Positions 28,381 through 39,260 of a stretch of 64,000 nt of DNA are shown piece by piece. The DNA lies in NCBI RefSeq assembly GCF_002982115.1, contig NZ_CP019980.1:194001-258000 (forward strand). Direction: 5' to 3'. Each line of letters opens with the position of its first letter. The stretch's first letter is position 1. The position numbers were made by a program, and so were the translations under genes. The notes below the pieces were generated by a model. That model was not told the DNA's origin. It saw only the letters and a program-made list of their open reading frames with translations, and did no database searches. Source of the stretch: Lysinibacillus sphaericus (GTDB lineage Bacteria > Bacillota > Bacilli > Bacillales_A > Planococcaceae).

Positions 28381-28881
28381 ATGAGCAAAGCAATCGAAAA
28401 CAAACAATCTCAAGTGCAAGAAATCACAGAAAAATTCCAAAGCGCTGCTTCTGTAGTGGTAGTGGATTACCGTGGTCTTAATGTTGCACAAGTGACTGAA
28501 CTTCGTAAACAACTTCGTGAAGCTGGTGTTGAGTTTAAAGTTTACAAAAACACTTTAACTCGTCGTGCTGCTGAAGCTGCTGGTGTTGAAGGGATCAACG
28601 AAGTATTAACTGGTCCTAACGCAATCGCGTTCTCAACTGAAGATGTTGTAGCTCCTGCTAAAATCATCAACGAGTTCGCTAAGAAAAACGAAGCTTTAGA
28701 AATTAAAGCAGGTATTATTGAAGGTGCAATCTCTTCTGTTGAAGATGTTAAAGCACTTGCAGAACTTCCATCACGCGAAGGTCTTCTTTCAATGCTTTTA
28801 TCTGTACTTCAAGCTCCAGTGCGCAACTTCGCACTTGCAACAAAAGCTGTTGCAGAACAAAAAGAAGAACAAGGCGCGTAA
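28381..28881 (+). CDS. rplJ: 50S ribosomal protein L10
   Basis: A 166-residue L10, the base of the L7/L12 stalk. The globular N-terminal domain ([20 protein letters not shown]) binds 23S rRNA, and the C-terminal helix (about 135-166) binds L7/L12 dimers. The ATG follows TAGGAGGTG. It is regulated by the leader at 28200. Confidence 0.96.
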   Translation: MSKAIENKQSQVQEITEKFQSAASVVVVDYRGLNVAQVTELRKQLREAGVEFKVYKNTLTRRAAEAAGVEGINEVLTGPNAIAFSTEDVVAPAKIINEFAKKNEALEIKAGIIEGAISSVEDVKALAELPSREGLLSMLLSVLQAPVRNFALATKAVAEQKEEQGA

Positions 28882-28953
28882 TTTCTTACGTAGCATAACT
28901 TCCGCGGCTTGACCGCAAAAAACTAAAACATATCCAATTAGGAGGAAATTATA

Positions 28954-29313
28954 ATGAACAAAGAGCAAATCTTAGAAGCTATCAAAGCTATGACAGTTCT
29001 TGAATTAAACGATTTAGTAAAAGCTATCGAAGAAGAATTCGGTGTAACAGCTGCTGCTCCAGTAGCAGTAGTTGCTGGCGGTGCTGCTGCAGCTGAAGAA
29101 AAAACAGAATTCGACGTAGTATTAGCATCTGCTGGTGCTGAAAAAATTAAAGTAATCAAAGTGGTTCGCGAAATCACTGGTTTAGGTCTTAAAGAAGCTA
29201 AAGAAGTTGTAGATAACGCTCCTAAAGCTCTTAAAGAAGGCGTTTCTAAAGATGAAGCTGAACAAATCAAAGCTAAACTTGAAGAAGTTGGCGCATCTGT
29301 AGAAGTTAAGTAA
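28954..29313 (+). CDS. rplL: 50S ribosomal protein L7/L12
   Basis: A 119-residue multi-copy stalk protein that recruits translation GTPases. The N-terminal dimerisation helix is followed by an alanine-rich hinge (about 33-50) and a C-terminal domain with [12 protein letters not shown], the factor-binding surface. ATG follows TAGGAGGAAA. A terminator lies just after. Confidence 0.96.
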   Translation: MNKEQILEAIKAMTVLELNDLVKAIEEEFGVTAAAPVAVVAGGAAAAEEKTEFDVVLASAGAEKIKVIKVVREITGLGLKEAKEVVDNAPKALKEGVSKDEAEQIKAKLEEVGASVEVK

Positions 29314-29338
29314 TCTCGTATTACTTTTATACAAAAGG

Positions 29339-29368
29339 AAGCTCGTCATTATGGCGAGCTTTTTCTTC
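29339..29368 (+). terminator. Terminator after rplL
   Basis: AAGCTCG pairs with CGAGCTT across 9 nt and is followed by TTTTC. Confidence 0.82.
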
Positions 29369-29387
29369 ATTCTGAGGAGGCGTGAAA

Positions 29388-29990
29388 ATGTCAGATCACT
29401 ATTATACAAGTAAGCCTCAAACTGAAAGTAAACCTCGTCACTGGACGTTCAAGTTACTTGGGCATACGTTTTCCTTTGAAACGGATGCAGGTGTATTTAG
29501 TAAAAGCGAAGTAGATTTTGGATCCCGTGTATTAATAGATGCGTTTCAAATGCCGGATGTGGATGGTGCTATTTTCGATGTAGGTTGTGGGTATGGACCG
29601 ATTGGGTTGTCTATTGCCAAAGCAAATCCTGAGCGAACAGTATTCATGATGGATATTAATGAGCGGGCAGTTGCGCTTTCACAAAAAAATGCGCAAGTAA
29701 ACGGTGTTCAAAATGTACGTATATTTGTAAGTGACGGACTATCGAATGTTGATGATGAGGCGAAAGCTGCAGCTATTTTAACCAATCCTCCAATTCGCGC
29801 AGGAAAGGAAACGGTTTTCCGCTTTTACGACGGTGCTTATGATAAGTTAGTGACTTCTGGAGAGCTTTGGGTAGTAATTCAGAAGAAGCAAGGTGCACCA
29901 TCAACGGTTAGCTATTTAGAGGAAAAATTTTCTGTAGTGGATATTGTGGAAAAGAAAAAAGGCTACTGGATAGTGCGTGCAAAAAAATAA
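29388..29990 (+). CDS. ybxB: YbxB, RsmC-like class I methyltransferase
   Basis: A 200-residue SAM-dependent methyltransferase of the MTS/RsmC type, conserved between rplL and rpoB in Bacillales. Motif I is FDVGCGYGPIGL and the catalytic loop is TNPPIRAGK (NPP motif of N-methylating enzymes). It is probably an rRNA guanine methyltransferase, by family. ATG 29388 lies 7 nt after GAGGAGG; a GTG at 29382 is too close. Confidence 0.92.
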   Translation: MSDHYYTSKPQTESKPRHWTFKLLGHTFSFETDAGVFSKSEVDFGSRVLIDAFQMPDVDGAIFDVGCGYGPIGLSIAKANPERTVFMMDINERAVALSQKNAQVNGVQNVRIFVSDGLSNVDDEAKAAAILTNPPIRAGKETVFRFYDGAYDKLVTSGELWVVIQKKQGAPSTVSYLEEKFSVVDIVEKKKGYWIVRAKK

Positions 29991-30009
29991 ATGAAATATG
30001 TATAAAATA

Positions 30010-30046
30010 TTGACTTGACAAAACGGCTATGATAATATGATACAAT
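30010..30046 (+). promoter_or_regulatory. Promoter region of rpoB-rpoC
   Basis: Overlapping TTGACT (30010) and TTGACA (30015) boxes are followed by TATGAT (30036) and TACAAT (30041). Spacings of 15-20 nt leave the exact pair uncertain, but promoter density is clear. Confidence 0.6.
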
Positions 30047-30133
30047 GCAAAAATATTATTTTGAGGTCGTGTGCCCTTTTGGTATATGAATGATTTAATA
30101 TGGGTATACTTGCCAAGATAAGTTTAGTTAACC

Positions 30134-30169
30134 GAAAATGAGATCTTTTGAAGACTCGTTTTCTTTTTG
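30134..30169 (+). terminator. Attenuator-like hairpin in the rpoB leader
   Basis: GAAAATGAG pairs with CTCGTTTTC across 12 nt and is followed by TTTTTG. It lies after the promoter and 70 nt before rpoB, so it could attenuate transcription. Confidence 0.65.
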
Positions 30170-30240
30170 TCTTTCGAAATCATACACTATTTGGATGATT
30201 TTGCAAAGACCTAATATCGCTTTATTGAGGGGTGAATGAG

Positions 30241-33200
30241 TTGACAGGTCAACTAGTTCAGTACGGACAACACCGCCAGCGTAGAAGCTTTGCGCGTATT
30301 AAAGAGGTGCTTGAGCTTCCAAATCTGATTGAGATTCAAACGGCGTCTTACGAGTGGTTCCTTGAAGAAGGTTTACGTGAAATGTTCCGTGACATTTCGC
30401 CGATCGAGGACTTTACAGGTAATCTTTCATTAGAATTCATCGATTATTCATTAGGTGATCCTAAGTATGATGTCGATGAGTGTAAAGAGCGAGATGTTAC
30501 TTACGCAGCTCCATTACGTGTGAAAGTACGTCTTTACAACAAAGAAACTGACGAAGTGAAAGAACAAGATGTATTTATGGGTGACTTCCCATTAATGACA
30601 GAAACAGGTACGTTCATTATCAATGGTGCTGAACGTGTTATTGTTTCGCAATTAGTTCGATCACCGAGTGTGTATTTCCATGATAAAACTGATAAAAACG
30701 GTAAAAAAGGCTTCGGTGCAACAGTCATTCCAAACCGTGGTGCTTGGTTAGAATATGAAACTGACGCGAAAGATGTAGTATATGTGCGTATTGATCGTAC
30801 TCGTAAGCTACCAGTAACAGTGTTACTTCGCGCACTAGGCTTCGGTTCAGATCAAGAAATTATCGATATTATCGGTGATAACGAGTATTTACGTAATACG
30901 CTAGAAAAAGATAACTCTGAAAGTACAGAAAAAGCACTTTTAGAAATCTATGAGCGTTTACGTCCAGGTGAGCCACCAACAGTAGAAAGTGCGAAAAGTT
31001 TATTATACTCTCGTTTCTTCGATGCTAAACGCTATGATTTAGCGAATGTTGGTCGTTACAAAATGAATAAAAAGCTTCACATCAAAAATCGTTTATTCAA
31101 CCAAACGATTGCTGAAACGCTTGTTGATCCAGAAACAGGCGAAATTTTAGTAGAGAAGGGCACTGTGCTTGATCGTCGTACTTTAGATAAGATTTTACCT
31201 TACCTAGAGGATTCTTCTAAAGGTATTGGCTACCGCACTTTATCACAAGTTGGCGGAGTACTTGAAGATGACGTAACAATCCAATCTATTAAAATTTATG
31301 CTCCGAAAGATGAAGCACAAAAAGAAATCAATGTAATTGGCAATGCCTACATTGACGAAGAAGTGAAGAACATTACACCTGCTGACGTCTTATCTTCAGT
31401 AAGTTATTTCTTCAACTTACTTTACCAAGTAGGGGCAACAGATGATATTGACCATTTAGGTAACCGTCGTCTACGCTCTGTTGGTGAATTATTACAAAAT
31501 CAATTCCGTATCGGTTTATCTCGTATGGAACGTGTAGTGCGCGAGCGTATGTCTATCAATGATACAGCCGCTATCGTACCGCAACAATTAATCAATATTC
31601 GTCCAGTAATTGCGTCTATTAAAGAATTCTTTGGTAGCTCTCAATTATCTCAATTCATGGACCAAACAAACCCACTGGCAGAGTTAACGCACAAACGTCG
31701 TCTATCTGCATTAGGACCTGGTGGTTTAACACGTGAACGCGCTGGTTTCGAAGTGCGTGACGTTCACTATTCTCACTATGGTCGTATGTGTCCGATCGAG
31801 ACACCAGAGGGTCCAAACATTGGTTTAATTAACTCATTATCTTCTTTCGCTAAAGTAAATAAATTTGGTTTCATTGAAACGCCATATCGTCGTATTGACC
31901 ACGAAACTGGCCGAGTAACAGATCAAATTGATTACTTAACAGCTGACGAAGAAGATAACTACTATGTAGCGCAAGCGAACTCACTATTAAATCCTGATGG
32001 TACATTCGTAAACGATGAAGTTGTAGGTCGTTTCCGTGGGGATAATACTGTTTTCAACAAGTCTCAAATGGACTATATGGACGTATCGCCTAAACAAGTA
32101 GTTTCTGCAGCGACTGCATGTATTCCGTTCTTAGAAAACGATGACTCTAACCGTGCGCTTATGGGTGCCAACATGCAACGTCAAGCGGTTCCTCTATTAA
32201 ATCCAGAAGCTCCGTTTGTCGGAACTGGTATGGAACACGTAGATGCACGTGACTCAGGTGCGGCTGTAGTAGCAAAATACGATGGTATTGTTGAGCATGT
32301 AGAAGCTCGTTCAATCCACGTACGTCGCATTGAAACAATCGACGGTAAAGAAGTTAAAGGCGATTTAACAAAATATAAATTACAAAAATTCATTCGTTCA
32401 AACCAAGGTACTTCATACAACCAACGTCCACTTGTAAAAGTTGGCGAACGTGTGAAACCTCGTGATATTTTAGCTGACGGTCCATCAATGGAAAAAGGTG
32501 AACTTGCATTAGGTCGTAACGTACTTGTTGCATTCATGACTTGGAACGGGTTCAACTATGAGGATGCTGTTATCATGAGTGAACGCCTTGTAAAAGACGA
32601 TGTATATACTTCAGTTCATATTGAAGAATATGAATCAGAATCTCGTGATACAAAATTAGGACCTGAAGAAATTACACGTGATATTCCAAACGTTGGGGAA
32701 GATGCACTTCGTAACTTAGACGAACGTGGTATTATCCGTATCGGTGCGGAAGTACGCGATGGTGATATTCTTGTAGGTAAAGTAACGCCTAAAGGGGTTA
32801 CAGAGTTAACGGCTGAAGAGCGCTTATTACACGCAATCTTTGGTGAAAAGGCACGTGAAGTTCGTGATACTTCATTACGCGTACCACATGGTGCGGGCGG
32901 TATCATCCTTGACGTGAAAGTATTTAACCGTGAAGACGGCGACGAGTTACCACCAGGTGTTAACCAATTAGTTCGTGCTTACATTGTTCAAAAACGTAAA
33001 ATCCGCGTTGGGGACAAAATGGCCGGACGTCATGGTAACAAAGGGGTTATCTCTCGTATCTTACCGGAAGAGGATATGCCATTTATGCCAGATGGTACTC
33101 CTGTCGATATCATGTTAAACCCGCTAGGTGTACCTTCTCGTATGAATATCGGACAAGTTTTAGAACTACATTTAGGTATGGCTTCTCGTTACTTAGGTGT

Positions 33201-33807
33201 TCATATGGCAACGCCAGTATTTGATGGTGCCAACGAAGAAGATGTATGGGAAACAATGGAAGAAGCAGGGATGAACCGTGACGGTAAAACAATCCTGTAT
33301 GATGGACGTTCAGGTGAACCATTCGATAACCGTGTATCTGTAGGGATTATGTACATGATCAAACTTGCACACATGGTTGATGATAAACTTCACGCACGTT
33401 CAACTGGTCCTTACTCACTTGTTACACAACAACCACTTGGTGGTAAAGCGCAGTTCGGTGGACAACGCTTTGGTGAGATGGAGGTATGGGCACTTGAAGC
33501 ATATGGTGCTGCATACACACTTCAAGAAATTTTAACTGTTAAATCTGATGACGTTGTTGGTCGTGTGAAAACATACGAAGCTATCGTTAAAGGTGAAAGC
33601 GTTCCAGAGCCAGGCGTTCCAGAATCATTTAAAGTATTGATTAAAGAACTTCAGTCTCTAGGTATGGATGTTAAAATGTTAACAATCAATGATGAAGAAG
33701 TAGAGCTTCGCGATCTAGACGAAGAAGAAGATCTTCAACCTGCTGACGCACTTAACATTGCGCCACAACCAGAAACAGAAGAAGAGCCAGTAGAGTCTTT
33801 TGAATAA
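30241..33807 (+). CDS. rpoB: RNA polymerase beta subunit
   Basis: The 1188-residue beta subunit forms the catalytic centre with RpoC. The rifampicin region ([21 protein letters not shown]) is wild type, so no target-based resistance is seen. [13 protein letters not shown] and the C-terminal [20 protein letters not shown] are intact. The start is taken at TTG 30241 (TGQLVQYG), 7-8 nt after GAGGGGTG and matching the B. subtilis protein. GTG 30232 overlaps the ribosome binding site. The acidic C-terminal tail (about 30 residues) is typical of Bacillales. Confidence 0.98.
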   Translation: MTGQLVQYGQHRQRRSFARIKEVLELPNLIEIQTASYEWFLEEGLREMFRDISPIEDFTGNLSLEFIDYSLGDPKYDVDECKERDVTYAAPLRVKVRLYNKETDEVKEQDVFMGDFPLMTETGTFIINGAERVIVSQLVRSPSVYFHDKTDKNGKKGFGATVIPNRGAWLEYETDAKDVVYVRIDRTRKLPVTVLLRALGFGSDQEIIDIIGDNEYLRNTLEKDNSESTEKALLEIYERLRPGEPPTVESAKSLLYSRFFDAKRYDLANVGRYKMNKKLHIKNRLFNQTIAETLVDPETGEILVEKGTVLDRRTLDKILPYLEDSSKGIGYRTLSQVGGVLEDDVTIQSIKIYAPKDEAQKEINVIGNAYIDEEVKNITPADVLSSVSYFFNLLYQVGATDDIDHLGNRRLRSVGELLQNQFRIGLSRMERVVRERMSINDTAAIVPQQLINIRPVIASIKEFFGSSQLSQFMDQTNPLAELTHKRRLSALGPGGLTRERAGFEVRDVHYSHYGRMCPIETPEGPNIGLINSLSSFAKVNKFGFIETPYRRIDHETGRVTDQIDYLTADEEDNYYVAQANSLLNPDGTFVNDEVVGRFRGDNTVFNKSQMDYMDVSPKQVVSAATACIPFLENDDSNRALMGANMQRQAVPLLNPEAPFVGTGMEHVDARDSGAAVVAKYDGIVEHVEARSIHVRRIETIDGKEVKGDLTKYKLQKFIRSNQGTSYNQRPLVKVGERVKPRDILADGPSMEKGELALGRNVLVAFMTWNGFNYEDAVIMSERLVKDDVYTSVHIEEYESESRDTKLGPEEITRDIPNVGEDALRNLDERGIIRIGAEVRDGDILVGKVTPKGVTELTAEERLLHAIFGEKAREVRDTSLRVPHGAGGIILDVKVFNREDGDELPPGVNQLVRAYIVQKRKIRVGDKMAGRHGNKGVISRILPEEDMPFMPDGTPVDIMLNPLGVPSRMNIGQVLELHLGMASRYLGVHMATPVFDGANEEDVWETMEEAGMNRDGKTILYDGRSGEPFDNRVSVGIMYMIKLAHMVDDKLHARSTGPYSLVTQQPLGGKAQFGGQRFGEMEVWALEAYGAAYTLQEILTVKSDDVVGRVKTYEAIVKGESVPEPGVPESFKVLIKELQSLGMDVKMLTINDEEVELRDLDEEEDLQPADALNIAPQPETEEEPVESFE

Positions 33808-33856
33808 TGGATAAGTTCACATTCGTGTGAATATGGTCAAACTTATTTTTCAAATT

Positions 33857-33894
33857 AGTCGGGCAGGATTTAACGCCCTGCCCGACTTTCTTTA
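33857..33894 (+). terminator. Strong terminator-like hairpin between rpoB and rpoC
   Basis: AGTCGGGCAGG pairs with CCTGCCCGACT across 9 nt and is followed by TTCTTT. It is GC-rich in an AT-rich context. Confidence 0.8.
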
Positions 33895-34007
33895 CGAATG
33901 AAAACAATCTATTTTTAATCTTTTGTCAAAAGGTATTTTGGCAAACGATTGTCGAGCTGCGTAAAAGAGTCTTTATAAAGACCTATAACTAGAGGGAGGT
34001 AGGCTCC

Positions 34008-37000
34008 TTGATAGACGTTAATGAATTTGAATATATGAAAATTGGTTTAGCTTCCCCTGACAAGATTCGTTCTTGGTCATATGGTGAAGTAAAAAAACCA
34101 GAAACAATTAACTATCGTACATTAAAACCAGAAAAAGATGGTTTATTCTGTGAACGTATTTTCGGTCCTACGAAAGACTGGGAATGTCACTGTGGTAAAT
34201 ACAAACGCGTTCGTTATAAAGGCGTAGTTTGTGACCGTTGTGGTGTTGAAGTAACACGTGCAAAAGTTCGACGTGAACGTATGGGTCATATCGAATTAGC
34301 AGCCCCAGTTTCTCATATTTGGTACTTCAAAGGTATTCCAAGCCGTATGGGTCTTATCTTAGATATGTCACCACGTGCTTTAGAAGAAGTAATTTACTTC
34401 GCATCTTACGTTGTCATCGAACCAGGTGCTACAAACTTAGAAAGTAAACAATTACTTTCTGAAAAAGAGTATCGTGCATACCGCGAAAAATTCGGTAACA
34501 CATTCGAAGCTGCTATGGGTGCAGAAGCCATTAAAAAGCTTCTTGGTAAAATCGATCTTGAAGATGAAACACATTCTTTAAAAGAAGAGTTAAAATCTGC
34601 ACAAGGTCAACGCCGTACACGTGCGATTAAACGTCTTGAAGTGGTAGAGTCATTCCGTAACTCAGGTAACTCTCCAGAGTGGATGATTTTAGATGTACTA
34701 CCTGTTATTCCACCGGAGCTTCGTCCAATGGTTCAACTAGATGGTGGTCGTTTTGCAACTTCTGACTTAAACGATTTATATCGTCGTGTCATTAACCGTA
34801 ATAACCGTTTAAAACGTTTGTTAGATCTTGGTGCACCAAGCATCATCGTTCAAAACGAAAAACGTATGTTACAAGAAGCAGTTGATGCATTAATCGATAA
34901 CGGTCGTCGTGGTCGTCCTGTAACTGGACCAGGTAACCGTCCGTTAAAATCACTTTCTCATATGTTGAAAGGGAAACAAGGTCGTTTCCGTCAAAACTTA
35001 CTTGGTAAACGTGTAGACTATTCTGGTCGTTCCGTTATCGTAGTAGGTCCAAACTTAAAAATGTACCAATGTGGTCTACCGAAGGAAATGGCGATTGAGC
35101 TATTTAAACCTTTCGTTATGAAAGAATTAGTAGAACGTGGTCTTGCACATAACATTAAATCTGCTAAACGTAAAATCGAACGTTTAAACAACGACGTATG
35201 GGACGTTTTAGAAGATGTTATCCGTGAGCATCCGGTCCTATTAAACCGTGCTCCGACGCTTCACCGTCTTGGTATCCAAGCATTTGAACCAACACTAGTT
35301 GAAGGTCGTGCAATTCGTCTTCACCCGTTAGTATGTACAGCTTACAACGCTGACTTCGATGGTGACCAAATGGCGGTTCACGTACCATTATCAGCAGAGG
35401 CACAAGCTGAAGCTCGCCTTCTAATGCTTGCTGCACAAAACATCCTAAACCCGAAAGATGGTAAACCAGTTGTTACACCATCTCAAGACATGGTATTAGG
35501 GAACTATTATTTAACACTTGAGCGTGAAAATGCTCGTGGTGAAGGTTCGATTTTCTATGGACCAAACGAAGTGCTAATCGCATATGATACTGGCCATGTT
35601 CACTTGCATACTCGTATCGCGATCAAAGCAAGTTCACTGCACAATCCAACGTTTACAGAAGAACAAAATAATATGTTCTTACTAACAACGGTTGGTAAAG
35701 TAATCTTTAACGAAATCTTGCCTGAATCATTCCCGTTCATTAACGAACCGACTGATTTCAACTTAGAGCAAGTAACACCAGATAAATACTTCGTAAACTT
35801 AACAATTGACGAAGAAACTCTAGCAGAGCTTGAAGCAGATGCTGCTTACAACCAATTAGATGAAAAAGGTAAAGTTGACGCACAACGTTCAGCGGTACTT
35901 CGCAAATACTTTGCATCTGTACCTGTTGTAAACCCATTCCGCAAGAAATTCTTAGGAAATATCATTGCAGAAGTGTTCAAACGTTTCCACATTACTGAAA
36001 CATCTAAAATGCTTGACCGTATGAAAAACTTAGGTTTCAAATATTCAACTCGCGCTGGTATCACTGTTGGTGTATCTGACATCGTGGTATTACCAGATAA
36101 AGGTGACATCTTAGCAATAGCACAAGAGAAAGTAGATAAAGTTCAAGCGCAATTCCGTCGTGGTTTCATCACAGAAGAAGAGCGTTATGACCGTGTTATC
36201 TCTAGCTGGAGTGCGGCGAAAGATGAAATTCAATCAAAACTGATGAAGTCGCTTGAGAAAACAAACCCAATCTTTATGATGTCTGACTCAGGTGCCCGTG
36301 GTAACGCATCTAACTTTACACAGTTAGCAGGTATGCGTGGTCTGATGGCCAACCCGGCTGGTCGTATTATCGAACTTCCAATCAAGTCTTCATTCCGTGA
36401 AGGTTTAACAGTATTGGAATACTTCATCTCAACACATGGTGCGCGTAAAGGTCTTGCCGATACAGCCCTAAAAACTGCCGATTCAGGTTACTTAACACGT
36501 CGTCTTGTAGACGTTGCACAAGATGTCATTGTGCGTGAAGATGACTGTGGAACAGACCGTGGCTTAACAATCGGAGCGTTAATGGAAGGTACAGAACTAA
36601 TCGAAGCGTTAGACGAACGTATTGTTGGTCGTCATACGAAGAAAACGATTTTCCATCCAGAATCAGGCGATGTTATTTTAGAAAAAGACGGCTTAATCGA
36701 CCAAGATATCGCTCGTATTATTACGGAAGCTGGTATCGAAGAAGTAACAATCCGTTCTGCATTTACATGTAATACAAAACATGGTGTATGTAAAAAATGT
36801 TACGGCATGAACTTAGCAACTGGTGAAAAAGTAGAAGTTGGGGAAGCAGTTGGTATTATTGCGGCTCAATCAATCGGTGAACCAGGTACTCAGTTAACAA
36901 TGCGTACATTCCATACAGGTGGGGTAGCCGGAGACGATATTACACAAGGTCTTCCACGTATCCAAGAGATTTTCGAAGCACGTAATCCAAAAGGTCAATC

Positions 37001-37694
37001 TGTTATTTCTGAGATTGCTGGTACGGTGTCAGATATCACTGAAATCCGTGAAGGTCTAAAAGAAATTACCGTTCAAGGTGATGTAGAAACTCGTAAATAC
37101 CAAGCACCTTATAATGCACGTCTAAAAGTCATCGAAGGTGACGCAATCGAACGTGGTCAAGTATTAACAGAGGGTTCTATCGATCCAAAACAATTATTAA
37201 AAGTAAAAGACGTTTCAACAGTTCAAGAATATTTACTAAAAGAAGTACAAAAAGTTTACCGTATGCAAGGGGTAGAAATTGGAGATAAACACATCGAAGT
37301 AATGGTACGCCAAATGCTTCGTAAAGTGCGCGTAATCGAAGCTGGTGATACAGAATTATTACCAGGCTCATTATTAGATATTCACCAATTCTCAGAGGCA
37401 AATGCAGATGCTGTGCTAAACGGCAAAAACCCTGCAACATGTCGCCCTGTAATTCTAGGTATTACAAAAGCTTCATTAGAAACAGAATCATTCTTATCTG
37501 CTGCATCATTCCAAGAAACAACTCGTGTGTTAACGGATGCTGCAATTAAAGGTAAACGTGATGAACTTCTAGGATTAAAAGAGAACGTAATTATCGGTAA
37601 ACTTGTTCCTGCAGGTACTGGTATGCAACGTTATCGTCAAATCCGCATTGAAAAAGATGAGCTTGACGCAGAAGATCTAGTTTCTGCTGAATAA
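34008..37694 (+). CDS. rpoC: RNA polymerase beta-prime subunit
   Basis: The 1228-residue beta-prime subunit. The N-terminal zinc site is CHCGKY..CDRCGV. The catalytic Mg aspartates are in [12 protein letters not shown] (about residue 450). The trigger-loop region contains [17 protein letters not shown] second zinc site is made of [17 protein letters not shown]. The TTG start ([18 protein letters not shown]) follows GGGAGG, as in B. subtilis. It is separated from rpoB by 200 nt with a hairpin. Confidence 0.98.
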   Translation: MIDVNEFEYMKIGLASPDKIRSWSYGEVKKPETINYRTLKPEKDGLFCERIFGPTKDWECHCGKYKRVRYKGVVCDRCGVEVTRAKVRRERMGHIELAAPVSHIWYFKGIPSRMGLILDMSPRALEEVIYFASYVVIEPGATNLESKQLLSEKEYRAYREKFGNTFEAAMGAEAIKKLLGKIDLEDETHSLKEELKSAQGQRRTRAIKRLEVVESFRNSGNSPEWMILDVLPVIPPELRPMVQLDGGRFATSDLNDLYRRVINRNNRLKRLLDLGAPSIIVQNEKRMLQEAVDALIDNGRRGRPVTGPGNRPLKSLSHMLKGKQGRFRQNLLGKRVDYSGRSVIVVGPNLKMYQCGLPKEMAIELFKPFVMKELVERGLAHNIKSAKRKIERLNNDVWDVLEDVIREHPVLLNRAPTLHRLGIQAFEPTLVEGRAIRLHPLVCTAYNADFDGDQMAVHVPLSAEAQAEARLLMLAAQNILNPKDGKPVVTPSQDMVLGNYYLTLERENARGEGSIFYGPNEVLIAYDTGHVHLHTRIAIKASSLHNPTFTEEQNNMFLLTTVGKVIFNEILPESFPFINEPTDFNLEQVTPDKYFVNLTIDEETLAELEADAAYNQLDEKGKVDAQRSAVLRKYFASVPVVNPFRKKFLGNIIAEVFKRFHITETSKMLDRMKNLGFKYSTRAGITVGVSDIVVLPDKGDILAIAQEKVDKVQAQFRRGFITEEERYDRVISSWSAAKDEIQSKLMKSLEKTNPIFMMSDSGARGNASNFTQLAGMRGLMANPAGRIIELPIKSSFREGLTVLEYFISTHGARKGLADTALKTADSGYLTRRLVDVAQDVIVREDDCGTDRGLTIGALMEGTELIEALDERIVGRHTKKTIFHPESGDVILEKDGLIDQDIARIITEAGIEEVTIRSAFTCNTKHGVCKKCYGMNLATGEKVEVGEAVGIIAAQSIGEPGTQLTMRTFHTGGVAGDDITQGLPRIQEIFEARNPKGQSVISEIAGTVSDITEIREGLKEITVQGDVETRKYQAPYNARLKVIEGDAIERGQVLTEGSIDPKQLLKVKDVSTVQEYLLKEVQKVYRMQGVEIGDKHIEVMVRQMLRKVRVIEAGDTELLPGSLLDIHQFSEANADAVLNGKNPATCRPVILGITKASLETESFLSAASFQETTRVLTDAAIKGKRDELLGLKENVIIGKLVPAGTGMQRYRQIRIEKDELDAEDLVSAE

Positions 37695-37707
37695 CTTAAA
37701 TGAAAGC

Positions 37708-37746
37708 TCCGAAGAGATGACAAAAGCGCATCTCTTCGGACTTTTT
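37708..37746 (+). terminator. Terminator of rpoB-rpoC
   Basis: TCCGAAGAGATG pairs with CATCTCTTCGGA across 9 nt and is followed by a T run. Confidence 0.95.
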
Positions 37747-37757
37747 AAAGATATTAG

Positions 37758-37786
37758 TTGACAGTAGAAATTGATAATGATAATAT
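37758..37786 (+). promoter_or_regulatory. Promoter of rplGB-rpsL
   Basis: Perfect TTGACA (37758-37763), 17 nt, TAATAT (37781-37786), just behind the rpoC terminator. Confidence 0.8.
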
Positions 37787-37831
37787 ATTGAAGGTTGATA
37801 GTTAACTGTCTGTACTTCGGAGGATATGAAA

Positions 37832-38080
37832 ATGTCTTATGATAAAGTAAGGGCTAGTCAAACAATCATTGGTACAAAGCAAGCAGTAAAAGCAATGCAA
37901 GCTGGTTTAGTGAAAGAGCTTTTTGTGGCACTTGATGCAGACAATTGGGTAACCGATTCGGCCATATCTTTCGCGAGAGAAATCGGTATACCAGTTATTC
38001 TTGTCGAGTCCAAAAAGGAACTAGGCAAAGCCTGTGGAATCCATGTTGGAGCTGCGGTAGTTGCTATTGCTGTAGATTAG
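37832..38080 (+). CDS. rplGB: L7Ae-family K-turn RNA-binding protein (YbxF)
   Basis: An 82-residue protein of the L7Ae/L30e family that binds kink-turn RNA, known in Bacillus as YbxF. The conserved ends [12 protein letters not shown] and [11 protein letters not shown] are clear. ATG 37832 lies 7 nt after CGGAGGA; the ATG at 37826 is too near it. Conserved position before rpsL. The exact cellular target is unsettled. Confidence 0.92.
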   Translation: MSYDKVRASQTIIGTKQAVKAMQAGLVKELFVALDADNWVTDSAISFAREIGIPVILVESKKELGKACGIHVGAAVVAIAVD

Positions 38081-38178
38081 TTTTTGTGTATAAAACACAA
38101 AGACTTTGTTTTTACCCAAAAAATGAACCACCTGGATGTGTGGTATTAATAGTGAATGAATGAAGGGAGGAAAAACCG

Positions 38179-38598
38179 ATGCCTACAATTAACCAATTAG
38201 TACGTAAGCCTCGTCAATCTAAAATCACGAAATCAAAATCACCAGCGTTAAACAAAGGATATAACTCATTTAAAAAATCTTTAACTGATGTTAAGTCTCC
38301 TCAAAAACGTGGTGTTTGTACTCGTGTAGGTACAATGACACCTCGTAAACCAAACTCAGCGTTACGTAAATACGCTCGTGTGCGTTTAACTAACCAAATT
38401 GAGGTTACAGCTTATATCCCAGGTGAAGGCCACAACTTACAAGAGCACAGTGTTGTTCTTATCCGTGGCGGACGCGTAAAAGACTTAGCGGGTGTTCGTT
38501 ACCATATCGTACGTGGTGCTCTTGATACAGCTGGTGTAAACGGTCGTTTACAATCACGTTCTAAATACGGAACAAAACGCCCTAAAGAAAAAAAATAA
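38179..38598 (+). CDS. rpsL: 30S ribosomal protein S12
   Basis: A 139-residue S12, with the decoding-centre loops [11 protein letters not shown] and [11 protein letters not shown]. The lysines altered in streptomycin resistance are wild type. ATG follows GAAGGGAGGAA. First ribosomal gene of the str cluster. Confidence 0.97.
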   Translation: MPTINQLVRKPRQSKITKSKSPALNKGYNSFKKSLTDVKSPQKRGVCTRVGTMTPRKPNSALRKYARVRLTNQIEVTAYIPGEGHNLQEHSVVLIRGGRVKDLAGVRYHIVRGALDTAGVNGRLQSRSKYGTKRPKEKK

Positions 38599-38640
38599 TT
38601 TAACACGCTAAGTGTTAATAAATAACGAGCCTGATGTTGG

Positions 38641-38687
38641 TATCACCGATTTCCAATCATGCTAGCTGATGTGGAAATTTAGTGATA
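38641..38687 (+). promoter_or_regulatory. Two-part inverted repeat between rpsL and rpsG
   Basis: TATCAC (38641-38646) and ATTTCC (38649-38654) face GGAAAT (38673-38678) and GTGATA (38682-38687) as one interrupted hairpin. A smaller TTAACAC/GTGTTAA hairpin sits just upstream (38600-38618). Position between S12 and S7 suggests an S7 autoregulatory or processing site, by analogy with E. coli str. This is not shown here. Confidence 0.6.
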
Positions 38688-38747
38688 ACGACATTTTAGG
38701 CGAAGTTTATAAAAAAAATCGATAATTATTCGAAAGGAGGAAAACAC

Positions 38748-39218
38748 ATGCCTCGTAAAGGTCCTGTTTCCAAACGTGACGTGTTACCAGATCCAATTTA
38801 TAATTCAAAACTAGTAACTCGTTTAATCAATAAAATGATGGTTGATGGTAAAAGAGGTACTTCTCAAAAGATTTTATACGGTGCGTTCGAACTAGTTAAA
38901 GAACGTTCTGGTGAAAATCCAATTGAAGTATTCGAAGCTGCTCTAAACAACGTAATGCCAGTTCTTGAAGTACGCGCTCGCCGTGTTGGTGGTTCAAACT
39001 ACCAAGTACCAGTTGAAGTACGTCCAGAACGTCGTACAACTTTAGGTCTTCGTTACCTAGTTAACTATTCTCGTCTTCGTGGTGAAAAAACTATGGAAGA
39101 GCGTTTAGCTAACGAAATTCTAGATGCTTCTAACAACACTGGTGCATCAGTTAAAAAACGTGAAGATATGCACAAAATGGCAGAAGCGAACAAAGCATTC
39201 GCTCACTACCGTTGGTAA
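38748..39218 (+). CDS. rpsG: 30S ribosomal protein S7
   Basis: A 156-residue S7, primary binder of the 16S rRNA 3' major domain (head). [15 protein letters not shown] at the start and [15 protein letters not shown] in the middle are family hallmarks; the C-terminus ends [18 protein letters not shown] follows AAAGGAGGAAAA. Confidence 0.97.
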   Translation: MPRKGPVSKRDVLPDPIYNSKLVTRLINKMMVDGKRGTSQKILYGAFELVKERSGENPIEVFEAALNNVMPVLEVRARRVGGSNYQVPVEVRPERRTTLGLRYLVNYSRLRGEKTMEERLANEILDASNNTGASVKKREDMHKMAEANKAFAHYRW

Positions 39219-39260
39219 TCTAAACATAGCATAAGCCCAATATGGAAGGAGAAATACCTA

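Noticed and set aside
31620..31740. Rifampicin-resistance changes in rpoB, and streptomycin changes in rpsL
   Set aside because: The resistance-determining segments of both read as wild type.
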